A stretch of DNA of 64,000 nucleotides, from NCBI GenBank assembly GCA_000597885.1, contig CP004371.1, forward strand, positions 1,612,001 to 1,676,000. The letters are read 5' to 3'. The notes beneath the pieces are model-generated. The model saw only the letters and a list, made by a program, of their open reading frames with translations. It was not told the origin of the DNA and made no database searches. Shown in pieces: positions 10,019-18,579 of the stretch (position 1 is the stretch's first letter; each line of letters starts with the position of its first letter). The stretch is from Flammeovirgaceae bacterium 311 (GTDB lineage Bacteria > Bacteroidota > Bacteroidia > Cytophagales > Cyclobacteriaceae). Position numbers and translations under genes: made by a program.

Positions 10019-10126
10019 ATGTCGAAGGAAAAATCTTCCGTAAAGGAAAAAAAGAAAGAGCCTGCCAAAACCTTAAAAGAGAAAAAAGCAGATAAGGTGG
10101 CTAAAAAGAAAGCAAAAAGAGATTAA
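10019..10126 (+). CDS. Small lysine-rich protein (35 aa)
   Basis: An ATG at 10019 opens a 35-residue frame made almost wholly of Lys, Glu and Ala, starting MSKEKSSVKEKKK and ending KKKAKRD. No Cys, no aromatic residues; predicted helical and strongly basic, so nucleic-acid or ribosome binding is a guess. A strong rho-independent terminator begins 27 bp after its stop, as expected for a monocistronic small gene. It is too short for most gene finders. The upstream AT-rich stretch could hold a promoter, but I found no perfect -7 box. Confidence 0.55.
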   Translation: MSKEKSSVKEKKKEPAKTLKEKKADKVAKKKAKRD

Positions 10127-10152
10127 TAGCCCCAGCGCTATATGTATACATC

Positions 10153-10190
10153 AGCCCTGCAGAGTATTAAACAGCTGCAGGGCTCTTTTG
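10153..10190 (+). terminator. Rho-independent terminator after the Lys-rich small gene
   Basis: Ten-bp perfect stem (AGCCCTGCAG at 10153-10162 pairing with CTGCAGGGCT at 10175-10184), 12-nt loop, then CTTTTGTG. Confidence 0.75.
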
Positions 10191-10388
10191 TGTGTCCGGC
10201 TTCTGTGGATTGTGTATAAAAGCTGTTGTAACAAAGTATATTTCCACTTAATAATAATACTATTAGAAGTATTTTATCAGTTTGAGAGGTAAAAATTGGA
10301 TATTGTAAATTAATTATCCAGATTTGTACAAATTAATGAACGCATCTACTGCTGAAAATGTAGTAGGTGTATATTGAACAAATTACCA

Positions 10389-10580
10389 ATGAATACAGGA
10401 ATAGTAAAATTTTTTAATGAGCAGAAAGGTTTCGGCTTCATTAAAGAGACAGAAACAGAAAAAGAATATTTCGTACACATTTCAGAACTCGTAGACGAGA
10501 TCAGAGAAAATGACGAAGTGACTTTTGACCTTCAGGAAGGAAGAAAAGGACTAAACGCTGTTAATGTTAAACGCGCTTAG
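10389..10580 (+). CDS. Cold-shock-domain protein (CspA family)
   Basis: 63 aa from the ATG at 10389; the frame extends to a TTG at 10374, but the family starts at MNTGIVKFFNEQKGFGFI. Both RNA-binding motifs are intact: RNP1 KGFGFI and RNP2 YFVHIS. Such proteins bind single-stranded RNA/DNA and melt RNA structure in the cytoplasm. The gene stands alone, with a perfect hairpin terminator 25 bp after the stop. The long AT-rich 5' region (10190-10388) would give a long leader, as in cold-inducible csp genes, but I see no specific element in it. Confidence 0.93.
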   Translation: MNTGIVKFFNEQKGFGFIKETETEKEYFVHISELVDEIRENDEVTFDLQEGRKGLNAVNVKRA

Positions 10581-10605
10581 TTTTAAATATAAGCCAGCAT
10601 TGAAG

Positions 10606-10634
10606 AAGCCTTACTTTTAGTAAGGCTTTTTTTT
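10606..10634 (+). terminator. Rho-independent terminator of the csp gene
   Basis: AAGCCTTAC (10606-10614), loop TTTTA, GTAAGGCTT (10620-10628), followed by a run of T. Confidence 0.9.
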
Positions 10635-10894
10635 GTGCCTGCCGTTAAAATTATTCCACCCACTCAAAAAACTCTGGAGGCAGGCCGGTGCAGTGGTATG
10701 CGGTGCATTAAAAAGCAGCAAAACCCTATAAAGCAGTAATACCCTCACCAAGCCTGGCATGGCTGCCTGAACAGCACAATACTTTGAATTAACGGAGAGC
10801 CTGCCCACAGAAAGTACGCCTATGCAGCTTTCTTCCCCTCCCCTCTCAGGAACTGGTCTGTGGGCTGCCCTGCAGCTGCAATATGTTAATAAGT
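10635..10894. other. Intergenic stretch without recognisable content
   Basis: Between the csp terminator and the end of the protease gene I see no convincing gene. The 63-codon frame on the minus strand has no family features. Confidence 0.5.
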
Positions 10895-12007
10895 TTAAGA
10901 CTCTCTCAGGGCAGAATCTACCATCAGCAATTCATCTATATTGGTCTTGTTCACGATTCCTATAAATTTGCCATTTTCAATAACAGGGTTTACTGTACTG
11001 CCCCCTGTCATCATTTTATGATACACCTCCCGCAGGGGCATATGGGGATGAAGCATAATATAATCCTGGCTCATGGCCCTGGAAACAGGTGCTGTTTTCC
11101 CATATTCCGATAACCCCCTGATCAGTTCCTTTCTGGTTAGCACGCCCACCACCTGATCTTCGGATGCCACTATAAACTCCTGCTCCTGGCTGTTCAGCAG
11201 CAATTGTACTGCCTTTTCAAGGCTATCATCCGGCAGGAGCAGGCTAAACTTTCGCATCACCACATCTTCCACCCTGTAATCTGCCAGTCCGGTTCTGATA
11301 CTCTCGTACCTTGCTTCAGAGCCGGCACCCATGTACACGAAAAATCCGATGATCACGAGCCAGAAATTGAAGAAGAAGCCAAAGAACACAAAAGCAATGG
11401 CCAGCAGCTGGCCAATATTGGCTGCGATACGTGTAGCCTTAGTACGGTCCATGCCAAATGCCAGGCCAGCCCTGAGCATCCTGCCACCATCCAGGGGAAA
11501 AGCAGGAATTAAATTAAAAGCCACCAGTATGATGTTTGCCACCAGCAAATTAAAGGTAAATGGCAGATCAATCTGCTGCAGATCTGCAGGGTCGGCATCC
11601 TGAAGGGCACCCATATCAGGCATTTGTCCGCTAAACTGGAGATACGCCCACAGCAGCAGGGCAATCACTACATTTACCAACGGTCCGGCAGCAGCCACCA
11701 TCAGCTCCTGCCCCGGCTTTTCAGGCATGGCCTCCAGGCTTGCAATTCCGCCAATGGGATATAAGGTAATGCGCCGGGTATTGATGTTATATTTTTTAGC
11801 GGTGAGGGCATGGCCGTATTCATGCAAGACTACACAGCCAAAGAGCGCAAGTATGAACAACACCCCCTGCAGGCCTTCGCCAGCATCCTGGTTAATATTG
11901 TAATAAATAAAATACACCCATACCAGAATGATCCAGAAGGTCCAGTGTATAAAGACCTTTATTCCGGCATACCGGCCTACATATAAAGAAAACCTGTCCT
12001 GCTTCAT
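10895..12007 (-). CDS. Site-2 protease (M50) with C-terminal CBS pair
   Basis: 370-aa membrane protease. The zinc site HEYGH (H62-E63...H66) sits in an N-terminal transmembrane helix, and the third ligand is in the PLDGGR motif (D173). About six hydrophobic segments span residues 15-235. Residues ~240-365 form two CBS motifs (VEDVVMRKFSLLLPDDSLEK and APVSRAMSQDYIMLHPHMPL), which usually bind adenine nucleotides. Family members cut transmembrane substrates such as anti-sigma factors, or act in energy/stress sensing. No sigma/anti-sigma pair is adjacent, so the substrate is unknown. Confidence 0.88.
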   Translation of the reverse strand: MKQDRFSLYVGRYAGIKVFIHWTFWIILVWVYFIYYNINQDAGEGLQGVLFILALFGCVVLHEYGHALTAKKYNINTRRITLYPIGGIASLEAMPEKPGQELMVAAAGPLVNVVIALLLWAYLQFSGQMPDMGALQDADPADLQQIDLPFTFNLLVANIILVAFNLIPAFPLDGGRMLRAGLAFGMDRTKATRIAANIGQLLAIAFVFFGFFFNFWLVIIGFFVYMGAGSEARYESIRTGLADYRVEDVVMRKFSLLLPDDSLEKAVQLLLNSQEQEFIVASEDQVVGVLTRKELIRGLSEYGKTAPVSRAMSQDYIMLHPHMPLREVYHKMMTGGSTVNPVIENGKFIGIVNKTNIDELLMVDSALRES

Positions 12008-12097
12008 ACATTATTTATGGTTAGGAAATACTTTTACCAGACTGTCTCCTCACTACATCAGCTGTTTATGAGCTAAAAAAAATACCTACTGTACCCA

Positions 12098-13699
12098 TTA
12101 TTCTGAAATTTTTGCCAGCAGCCCTTCATTGGCATCAACTTTTGTCCCCTCTTTCAGTTCAGGGTCTTCCCACTTCCGGCTGGTAGAAAGCACCACCTCT
12201 CCTTTTATGGCCGCATTTTTAGGTTTGAAGACTACTGCCTCACCGCTTAGGTTTAGCACCACCAGGAAAGGAGTGCCGCCCGCTCCCCGCCTGATATAAG
12301 CCAGCAGCTTGCCATCTGTTAACACAGGATAATAATCGCCATTCATCAGTGCAGGCTCCTGCTGGCGCAGCCGGATCAGGTGCCTGTAAAAGTTCAGGAG
12401 TGAATCAGGATCTGCTTTTTGTGCCTCTACATTGTTCTGGTCAAAACTATCTGCCAGGCGGAGCCAGGGTTTTCCGGTAGTAAAGCCTGCTTTTTCAGAA
12501 GCATCCCACTGCATAGGTGTACGCTGCGGATCACGGCTTTCGTTATTTTCCATCAGCAGCCCCTGCGGATCTTTCTGTTCATCGCGCGGTATCTCTACAT
12601 TACTCATGCCTATTTCATCACCATAATACATGATGGGTGTTCCCCGCAGGGTGAGTAACAGCATGGCAGCAACCTTTGCCTGTGCTTTGCCAATGCGGCT
12701 TAACACACGGGCCTGGTCATGGTTACCAATTACCCAGTTGGGCCATGCTTCATCCGGAAGGGCTGCTTCATATTCATCGATGGCCGCTGCAATCTTTTTC
12801 ACCTCCCACGGTAGCTGCAACAGCTGATGATTGCCCGGCAGGTGAGCGCCCCCATTATTAGCGCCGTAATAATCCACTATTTTATGAATGGACAGGTACA
12901 GCTCTCCAATCATCACTTTTTCATTGTACCCATCCAGGAGCTGCCGGAACTGGCGAACGATCTCATGCACCTCCGGCTGGTTGCTGGAGTATGCCTGGAT
13001 CAGCTGTTCGCTACTGGGCATATCTGGCTTATAATCAGGATTTAAAGGGTTATCCCTGAATTTTTCATCTTTGATCAGGTACCACATCACATCCACCCGG
13101 AAACCGTTTACACCCTTATCCAGCCAAAACCGCATGGCCTCCAGCACAGCTTCAAGTACTTCAGGATTTCGTAAATTTAGCTCGGGCTGTTCCTTCAGAA
13201 AGGTATGGTAGTAATATTGCTCCGTTTGCTCATCCCATTCCCAGGCCGGACCACCGAGCACACTTAGCCAGTTATTTGGTTCTGCACCATTTTCAGCGGC
13301 ATCTTTCCAGATGTACCAGTCTCTTTTAGGATTATCGCGCGAGGAGCGTGATTCCCTGAACCAGGGGTGCTGATCGGAGGAATGGTTCGGGATAAAATCA
13401 ACGATCAGCTTCATGTCCCGGCTATGCACCTCCCGAAGCAGCTCATCAAAATCTTTGTGGGTACCAAATACAGGGTCAATGCCGGTATAGTCGGATATAT
13501 CGTAGCCCAGGTCTTTCATCGGCGAAGGGTAAACGGGTGTCAGCCAGATAGCTTTTATCCCAAGCCACTGCAGGTAATCCAGGCGGTTAATCAAACCGCG
13601 GATATCTCCTATCCCATCGCCATTAGAGTCCTGAAACGAACGTGCATATACTTCATAAATGATCTCTTTTTGCCACCATAGCTGCTTCCCGTTTTCCAT
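12098..13699 (-). CDS. GH13 alpha-glucosidase (oligo-1,6-glucosidase / trehalose-synthase-like)
   Basis: 533 aa, cytoplasmic (no signal peptide). The GH13 signature regions are complete: region I DFIPNHSS (~101-108), nucleophile D203 in GFRVDV, acid/base E266 in MIGELYL, and D328 in GNHDQ. The start WWQKEIIYEVYARSFQDSNG and length match the oligo-1,6-glucosidase/alpha-glucosidase subfamilies. It probably releases glucose from short alpha-glucans or trehalose-like substrates. It stands alone, 90 bp upstream (in transcription sense) of the site-2 protease gene, with no sugar transporter beside it. Confidence 0.88.
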   Translation of the reverse strand: MENGKQLWWQKEIIYEVYARSFQDSNGDGIGDIRGLINRLDYLQWLGIKAIWLTPVYPSPMKDLGYDISDYTGIDPVFGTHKDFDELLREVHSRDMKLIVDFIPNHSSDQHPWFRESRSSRDNPKRDWYIWKDAAENGAEPNNWLSVLGGPAWEWDEQTEQYYYHTFLKEQPELNLRNPEVLEAVLEAMRFWLDKGVNGFRVDVMWYLIKDEKFRDNPLNPDYKPDMPSSEQLIQAYSSNQPEVHEIVRQFRQLLDGYNEKVMIGELYLSIHKIVDYYGANNGGAHLPGNHQLLQLPWEVKKIAAAIDEYEAALPDEAWPNWVIGNHDQARVLSRIGKAQAKVAAMLLLTLRGTPIMYYGDEIGMSNVEIPRDEQKDPQGLLMENNESRDPQRTPMQWDASEKAGFTTGKPWLRLADSFDQNNVEAQKADPDSLLNFYRHLIRLRQQEPALMNGDYYPVLTDGKLLAYIRRGAGGTPFLVVLNLSGEAVVFKPKNAAIKGEVVLSTSRKWEDPELKEGTKVDANEGLLAKISE

Positions 13700-13971
13700 T
13701 GTCTGTATGTTTTTTTAATATCCCTGATGTCTTTACAGTTTACTACTTTGAATAGGGCCAAATGTTCAGTTTGCAATAACTGCGGCAGGTGTGAGGCTGA
13801 AGCAGAGAAAAAAAAGCGGCACCAGCTTAGCTGAAGATCAGTCAACTGCTATCTTGTGTGAGGGTTCAAATGCTAGCCGGCAGCGCAAGTGCGGATGAGA
13901 GAATCCCTCTAAAAATGTTTACAATCACCTAGCCAATCATTAACTTGGATAGGCAACTAATTTTTTTTCAG

Positions 13972-14685
13972 ATGGCACTTTTACTTTTTATCTTTAGCCT
14001 GCTGGCTCCCCTCTCCCAAACCCAGCCCCGGGCAGCACAGCAGCTGACAGGCGCCTGGGAGGCAAACATGACAGATGGAACCCTTGGCCTTTGGATTATG
14101 GAAGACGACCATTTCTCCATCACCTATTATAAAAGAGATGCCCCGGAATTTATCAATACTGAGGGCGGCAAATGGTCACTTACTCCGGATGGTAAAATCA
14201 CTTTACACTGGGAATTTAACACAAAAGATCAAAGCCAGGTGGGGCAGCAGCAGGTATTAGCCCACAAACTGGAAAGCAATACGCTCATAGCAGCAGGAAA
14301 GAGCTGGAAGCGGATTGATGATGGTACTCCCGGTGCACTAAAGGGTGCCTGGCTTATTACCGGACGCGAGCGTGATGGAGAAATGGGCACCATGACCCCT
14401 GGCGCACGCAAAACCATGAAGATCTTATCCGGCACCCGCTTTCAGTGGATTGCTTACAACAGTGAAACAGGAGAATTTTTTGGTACTGGTGGCGGTGCTT
14501 ATACCACCAAAGGGGGAAAATACACTGAACAAATTCATTTCTTTTCCAGAGATAATGCACGCGTAGGAGCAAGCCTGGAGTTTGATTACGAACTGCGAGA
14601 CGGCATGTGGCACCACAGCGGCCAGAGCAGCAAGGGAGAGCCACTGTATGAGATCTGGTCTACCCGCCAGTCGCTGGGAATTTAA
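13972..14685 (+). CDS. Secreted protein with two lipocalin-like repeats
   Basis: 237 aa from the ATG at 13972 (the frame runs back to a TTG at 13945). It opens with a signal peptide (MALLLFIFSLLAPLSQTQ). Two similar beta-rich halves follow: LTGAWEANMTDGTLGLWIME (~25) and LKGAWLITGRERDGEMGTM (~125), each beginning with an L-x-G-x-W motif like the start of lipocalin-type barrels. It is often annotated only as 'membrane or secreted protein'. Periplasmic or surface location and small-ligand binding are inferred from the fold, not shown. Confidence 0.6.
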   Translation: MALLLFIFSLLAPLSQTQPRAAQQLTGAWEANMTDGTLGLWIMEDDHFSITYYKRDAPEFINTEGGKWSLTPDGKITLHWEFNTKDQSQVGQQQVLAHKLESNTLIAAGKSWKRIDDGTPGALKGAWLITGRERDGEMGTMTPGARKTMKILSGTRFQWIAYNSETGEFFGTGGGAYTTKGGKYTEQIHFFSRDNARVGASLEFDYELRDGMWHHSGQSSKGEPLYEIWSTRQSLGI

Positions 14686-14810
14686 CACCACCTAAACGGT
14701 CATTGCTATCCATGCACTGCCTGCAACTGCACCTGACTATAGTCAGGCCATGGCTTTAGCCCCTGTCCCGCAATATAATTTGCACATTTTCAACGACTTA
14801 CCGACTTCTA

Positions 14811-14841
14811 TTTGTGCTTGATTCTTAACATTTTACGTTTG
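14811..14841 (+). promoter_or_regulatory. Bacteroidota-type promoter of the DUF4199 gene
   Basis: TTTG at 14811-14814, a 19-bp spacer, then TACGTTTG at 14834-14841. This fits the -33 TTTG / -7 TAnnTTTG consensus of the Bacteroidota primary sigma factor. The gene start is 31 bp past the -7 box and is preceded by AAAAAGGAGG. Confidence 0.75.
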
Positions 14842-14871
14842 TACATGTTTCCTAACTAAAAAGGAGGGATT

Positions 14872-15351
14872 ATGGATTCTACAGTACAGCCGCAACGTAT
14901 AACTATTGAACAGATCGGGTTTAGGTACGGTCTGATGCTGGCCGGGGCTAACATTGGTTTCTTTCTGCTGATGGCGCTGTTTGGTCTGGAAGACGAAATA
15001 TGGTTGAGATTTGTAAATCTTGTGTTCATATTTCTTTTTGCCTACCGTGGTATGCAGTATTTTAAACACCACACCCAAAATCACTGGACTTACCTGAAAG
15101 GCCTGGGCCTGGGTATATTCATAGTTTTGGTAGGGGCCGCTGTTTTTGCGGTATTCCTGGGTTTATATGGTTTACTCAACCAGCAGTTTGTTGTTTCCAT
15201 CAATGAAGCTACAAACATGAGCATGAATTTCAATCCTGTCTTTATTGCCTTTATTGCTTTCGTTGAGACGATGATCTATGGTTTTATACTGGTATTTGCA
15301 GCCATGCAGCGTCTTAAAACCACCCATATGCAGGATGCAGTGCATATCTGA
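14872..15351 (+). CDS. DUF4199-like membrane protein
   Basis: 159 aa with four hydrophobic segments (~30-48, 53-68, 82-107, 128-150) and a short soluble N-terminus. The pattern resembles DUF4199, a Bacteroidota inner-membrane family without a known function. The start is firm: an AAAAAGGAGG ribosome-binding site lies just before the ATG, and a textbook Bacteroidota promoter lies upstream. It converges with the kinase gene, whose end is 21 bp away. Confidence 0.65.
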   Translation: MDSTVQPQRITIEQIGFRYGLMLAGANIGFFLLMALFGLEDEIWLRFVNLVFIFLFAYRGMQYFKHHTQNHWTYLKGLGLGIFIVLVGAAVFAVFLGLYGLLNQQFVVSINEATNMSMNFNPVFIAFIAFVETMIYGFILVFAAMQRLKTTHMQDAVHI

Positions 15352-15372
15352 AACTGCTGATACAGGAGTCTC

Positions 15373-17376
15373 CTATTTCTGATGGTGCTTTTTCAACACT
15401 GCAATGGCCTGGTCAAAAGATTTCTCCAGATGCAGAATAGCCTGACGGAGCTGTCTGGTATCTGCAGTAAGTACAATTGAGCGGCATATTTGAATAGCAT
15501 GTTCGAGCTCTTCAGCTTCCAGGAGCTTGATTGTCATTTTTATTTTGTGGGTAATCTCTGCCATTTTACCGGCATCCCTGCCCAGCATGGCTTCGGTATA
15601 GTTTTTTTTATAATCCTGAAAGTGTTGGATTGTGAGCTGTAACAGCTTTTCTAAAGTGGCACTGTTCCCTTTGGTAATATGCAGGTACTGCTGCAGGGAA
15701 ATAATAGGCTTATGATTTTCTGGAGCCTGTTCAGGGGAGTAAAGGTTGTTGAAAACAGCTGCCTGATGAGTTCCACCGGAAACAGCAGGGCTGGGGGCAC
15801 CATAACGTACGATGACGTTAAAAAGATCTTCGGGCCTAAAGGGCTTGCTAAGGAGATCTGTAATTCCGGCTTCCACAATTCTATCTTTATAATCAAATCT
15901 GGCGGAGGCCGTAAAAGCAATGATTGGTATATTACTGCAATCTTTGTTTTTAAGAGACCTGATGGCAAGGCTCGCTCTATATCCATCCAGAACCGGCATC
16001 TGCAGATCCATCAATACCAAATCATAGGTATTTTGCTCTACCTGCTCCACAGCTTGCGCGCCATCGGTAGCCACATCATACAGCACCCCCCATTCATCCA
16101 GATATTCGGTTACCACCATTACATTAATGGCGTTATCTTCGGCCAGCAGCAGCCGTACCCCTCTAACGGTTCTGTTCCCCTCGGCAACACTACGCTCAAT
16201 GGGTATATCAGCAGCCTCCTCCCTGCCAAAGGGCAGTTCCAGGTTAAAATAAAATTCTGAACCAACACCTGCCTTGCTTTTAACATTAAGTTTACTGCCG
16301 AACAAATGTAACAGGCGTTGGCTGATGGCCAGCCCCAGACCTGAGCCCCCATATTTCAAGCCAATTTCCGGACTGGCCTGGGCAAATTCCTCAAAGATCT
16401 TTTCCTGCTTGTCTGCCGAAATTCCGATACCGGTGTCTTTCACCATGAGTAAAAACCTGACAATCTGGCCCTGCTGCTCCAGCAGCTGCAGGTGCAGGCT
16501 TACTGTTCCCTGCTCGGTAAACTTTAGAGCATTGCCCAGCAAGTTGGTAATCACCTGCCCCAGCTTTACCGGATCTCCAAATACATACGGAGGCATTTCA
16601 TCATCGAGATGCAGATACAGCTGCAGCCCTTTTTCTTCGGCCTTAAAATGCAAGCCATGCACAATGCTGTGCAGCAGATGATTGATGTTGAAGTATTTCT
16701 CTTCCAGCGATATCTTTCCGGATTCTATTTTGCTGAAGTCCAGGATATCATTGATCAGGTCTAGCAGATTCTCTGAAGAAAATTTGAGCACCTCGATATA
16801 CTGCGCCTGTTGTGGGCTAAGCTCTGTTCGCTGCAGGAGGTTGGCAATACCAATAATGGCATTCATGGGTGTGCGAAACTCGTGACTTACCGTTGAAAGA
16901 AAAGCGGCCTTTACCTTTACCGCTTCTTCTGCCTTTTTCTTGGCATGTAACAGTTCCAGTTCGTATTTTTTCCTGTCGGTAATATTGAACACCGTTACCC
17001 GGATCAGCACAGGGACCCCAGCCTTGTCTTTTACCTGAACTGCATTAATCAACACAGGCAGTCCTCCCCCCTTTTTCTGCAGCAGTTCATAATTCAACTC
17101 ATTCACAAATCCCTGCATCTTCAGCAAAGGAGCATGATGGGTTTCGTAAAATATTTTTCCTCCTATAGCAAAAAAGTTCTGCAGCTTTTTTTCAGAAAGC
17201 ACCTCCTGGCGCTCATACCCTATCCAGTTTAAAAAAGTACTGTTCGCTTTTATAATAAGACCGTTTGGAAGTGTAGACAGATAACCACAGGGGGCATTGT
17301 CATAGAGCTCTTCCGCACTCTCTTCTATCAGAGCTGCTGTAATGTTCTTATCTACATTGTGCTTAGCGTCCTTCAA
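15373..17376 (-). CDS. PAS hybrid histidine kinase (PAS-HisKA-HATPase-REC-HPt)
   Basis: 667 aa. Order: PAS (~25-140), HisKA with H165 in STVSHEFRTP, HATPase (N box NLLGNALKF ~278-286, G1 DTGIGI, G2 GGSGLGLA), receiver with D457 in LVLMDLQMP, and an HPt-like end with H610 in EITHKIKM. No transmembrane segment, so it is cytosolic. The PAS segment IGGKIFYETHHAPLLKMQGF resembles the PAS found in RsbP-type phosphatases that partner RsbQ. Its ATG overlaps the stop of the upstream RsbQ-like hydrolase gene by 4 bp, so the two are co-translated. Expected role: a phosphorelay whose input is set by the hydrolase. The downstream response regulator is not in the window. Confidence 0.9.
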   Translation of the reverse strand: MKDAKHNVDKNITAALIEESAEELYDNAPCGYLSTLPNGLIIKANSTFLNWIGYERQEVLSEKKLQNFFAIGGKIFYETHHAPLLKMQGFVNELNYELLQKKGGGLPVLINAVQVKDKAGVPVLIRVTVFNITDRKKYELELLHAKKKAEEAVKVKAAFLSTVSHEFRTPMNAIIGIANLLQRTELSPQQAQYIEVLKFSSENLLDLINDILDFSKIESGKISLEEKYFNINHLLHSIVHGLHFKAEEKGLQLYLHLDDEMPPYVFGDPVKLGQVITNLLGNALKFTEQGTVSLHLQLLEQQGQIVRFLLMVKDTGIGISADKQEKIFEEFAQASPEIGLKYGGSGLGLAISQRLLHLFGSKLNVKSKAGVGSEFYFNLELPFGREEAADIPIERSVAEGNRTVRGVRLLLAEDNAINVMVVTEYLDEWGVLYDVATDGAQAVEQVEQNTYDLVLMDLQMPVLDGYRASLAIRSLKNKDCSNIPIIAFTASARFDYKDRIVEAGITDLLSKPFRPEDLFNVIVRYGAPSPAVSGGTHQAAVFNNLYSPEQAPENHKPIISLQQYLHITKGNSATLEKLLQLTIQHFQDYKKNYTEAMLGRDAGKMAEITHKIKMTIKLLEAEELEHAIQICRSIVLTADTRQLRQAILHLEKSFDQAIAVLKKHHQK

Positions 17377-18170
17377 TTTTGGTAAAGAAAGTGTTCTATT
17401 GCGGCTATGGTTTCATCGGGGGCGCTTAGGTGCGGACAATGACCGGTTGCCTCTAGAACAACCAGTGTACTTTGGGCCAACTGCTTTGCCACATACTGCC
17501 CAACCTGTTGTGGAGCAATTACATCTTCGGAACATTGAAGAATGAGGGCAGGTACCGTTAGCTTCAGGAGGTCATCTCTGTTATCAGAAAAAAAAGTAAC
17601 CTGTGCAAACTGCTTTGCAATTTCAGGATCGGTGCTGCAAAAACTATTCGTTAGCTCCTCTCCCAGCTCTGGTCGGTCGCCATTTCCCATAATAACGGGG
17701 GCCATGATACTGGACCAACCAAGATAATTGCTTTCCAGGGAGCTCAGCAGAGATTCTATATCTTCTCTTGAGAACCCCCCATAGTAATCACCCTGGTTGA
17801 TATAACAGGGAGAAGGACCTACCATCACAAGCTTTTGAAAGGTCTGTGGTTGCCTGACTGCGGCCAGTACACCCACCATGGCACTTACAGAGTGGCCGAT
17901 AAAAATAGCATTGGCAATGGAATGGGCTTTACAAATCTCGAGCACATCATCTGCATAGCCCTGCAGGCTGCTATATTTCTCCGGATGGTACGCAGCACTG
18001 TCAGACTTGCCATGCCCAACATAATCGAACAGCACCAGTTTAAAGTATTTTTCGAAGGCTGGAGTAATATAGCGCCACATATGCTGATCGCACCCAAACC
18101 CATGGGCGAAAATCATAAACTGCGTTCCCTGTCCAAAAACTTTTACATTAAACCGTTTATCAATATCCAT
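17373..18170 (-). CDS. RsbQ-like (KAI2/D14-related) alpha/beta hydrolase
   Basis: Alpha/beta hydrolase close to Bacillus RsbQ along its whole length: FGCDQ, FDYVGHGKSD, GHSVSAM with the nucleophile Ser, LVMVGPSPCY, YYGGF, FCSTDPEIAKQFA, LILQCSEDVIAP (Asp) and GHCPHLSAPDE (His). The triad is S101/D223/H251 counted from the longer frame start at 18191. I place the start at 18170 because GGGGGA sits 6 nt before that ATG; 18173 and 18191 are alternatives. In Bacillus RsbQ acts with the PAS phosphatase RsbP in energy-stress signalling, and plant strigolactone/karrikin receptors share this fold. Here the partner is the overlapping PAS hybrid kinase. Ligand unknown. Confidence 0.9.
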   Translation of the reverse strand: MDIDKRFNVKVFGQGTQFMIFAHGFGCDQHMWRYITPAFEKYFKLVLFDYVGHGKSDSAAYHPEKYSSLQGYADDVLEICKAHSIANAIFIGHSVSAMVGVLAAVRQPQTFQKLVMVGPSPCYINQGDYYGGFSREDIESLLSSLESNYLGWSSIMAPVIMGNGDRPELGEELTNSFCSTDPEIAKQFAQVTFFSDNRDDLLKLTVPALILQCSEDVIAPQQVGQYVAKQLAQSTLVVLEATGHCPHLSAPDETIAAIEHFLYQN

Positions 18171-18437
18171 CATCAATCCCCCGAAAATCATTGCTATGTG
18201 CTACGCACACTTTTAAATGTATAACTTTTAGTTAAATTTTCTTAAATTTATTCAACATTTTAGAATCTATCAATGCCGCAAATGCAATATTGACTGATAC
18301 ACTACTTCAGCTTTTTTTACCATGGTATATGGAGCGAGCTCCTGGGGTGACTGGCGGTGACTTTGTGAAGTGCAGCCGGTAAAAGCTGCAAGAAATGCAG
18401 GATTAAGGACTCCCAGATCTGCTCTGCTCTATACTAA

Positions 18438-18493
18438 AAAAAGGAGTAGCAACAGAGGCTCTACCAATCAGCCTGATGATACTACTCCTTTTT
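18438..18493 (-). terminator. Terminator of the CHRD gene
   Basis: AAAAAGGAGTAG (18438-18449) pairs with CTACTCCTTTTT (18482-18493) across a 32-nt loop; on the minus strand a run of seven T follows. It lies beyond the ancestral stop of the CHRD gene at 18580. The other 18171-18579 sequence shows no gene. Confidence 0.65.
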
Positions 18494-18579
18494 GCAGAAC
18501 ATGCACTGCTTCAGTGTATAGTTTAATATGACTTAGTGTTAAAGTATCAATAAAATCAGAGCAGTGCTGAACATGGGGT

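Noticed and set aside
13861-13915. Segment GGTTCAAATGC looked like a tRNA T-arm
   Set aside because: No matching acceptor, D or anticodon arms could be folded.
15679-16260. 193-codon plus-strand frame inside the hybrid kinase gene
   Set aside because: It lies fully opposite the conserved receiver and HATPase domains and has no family features.
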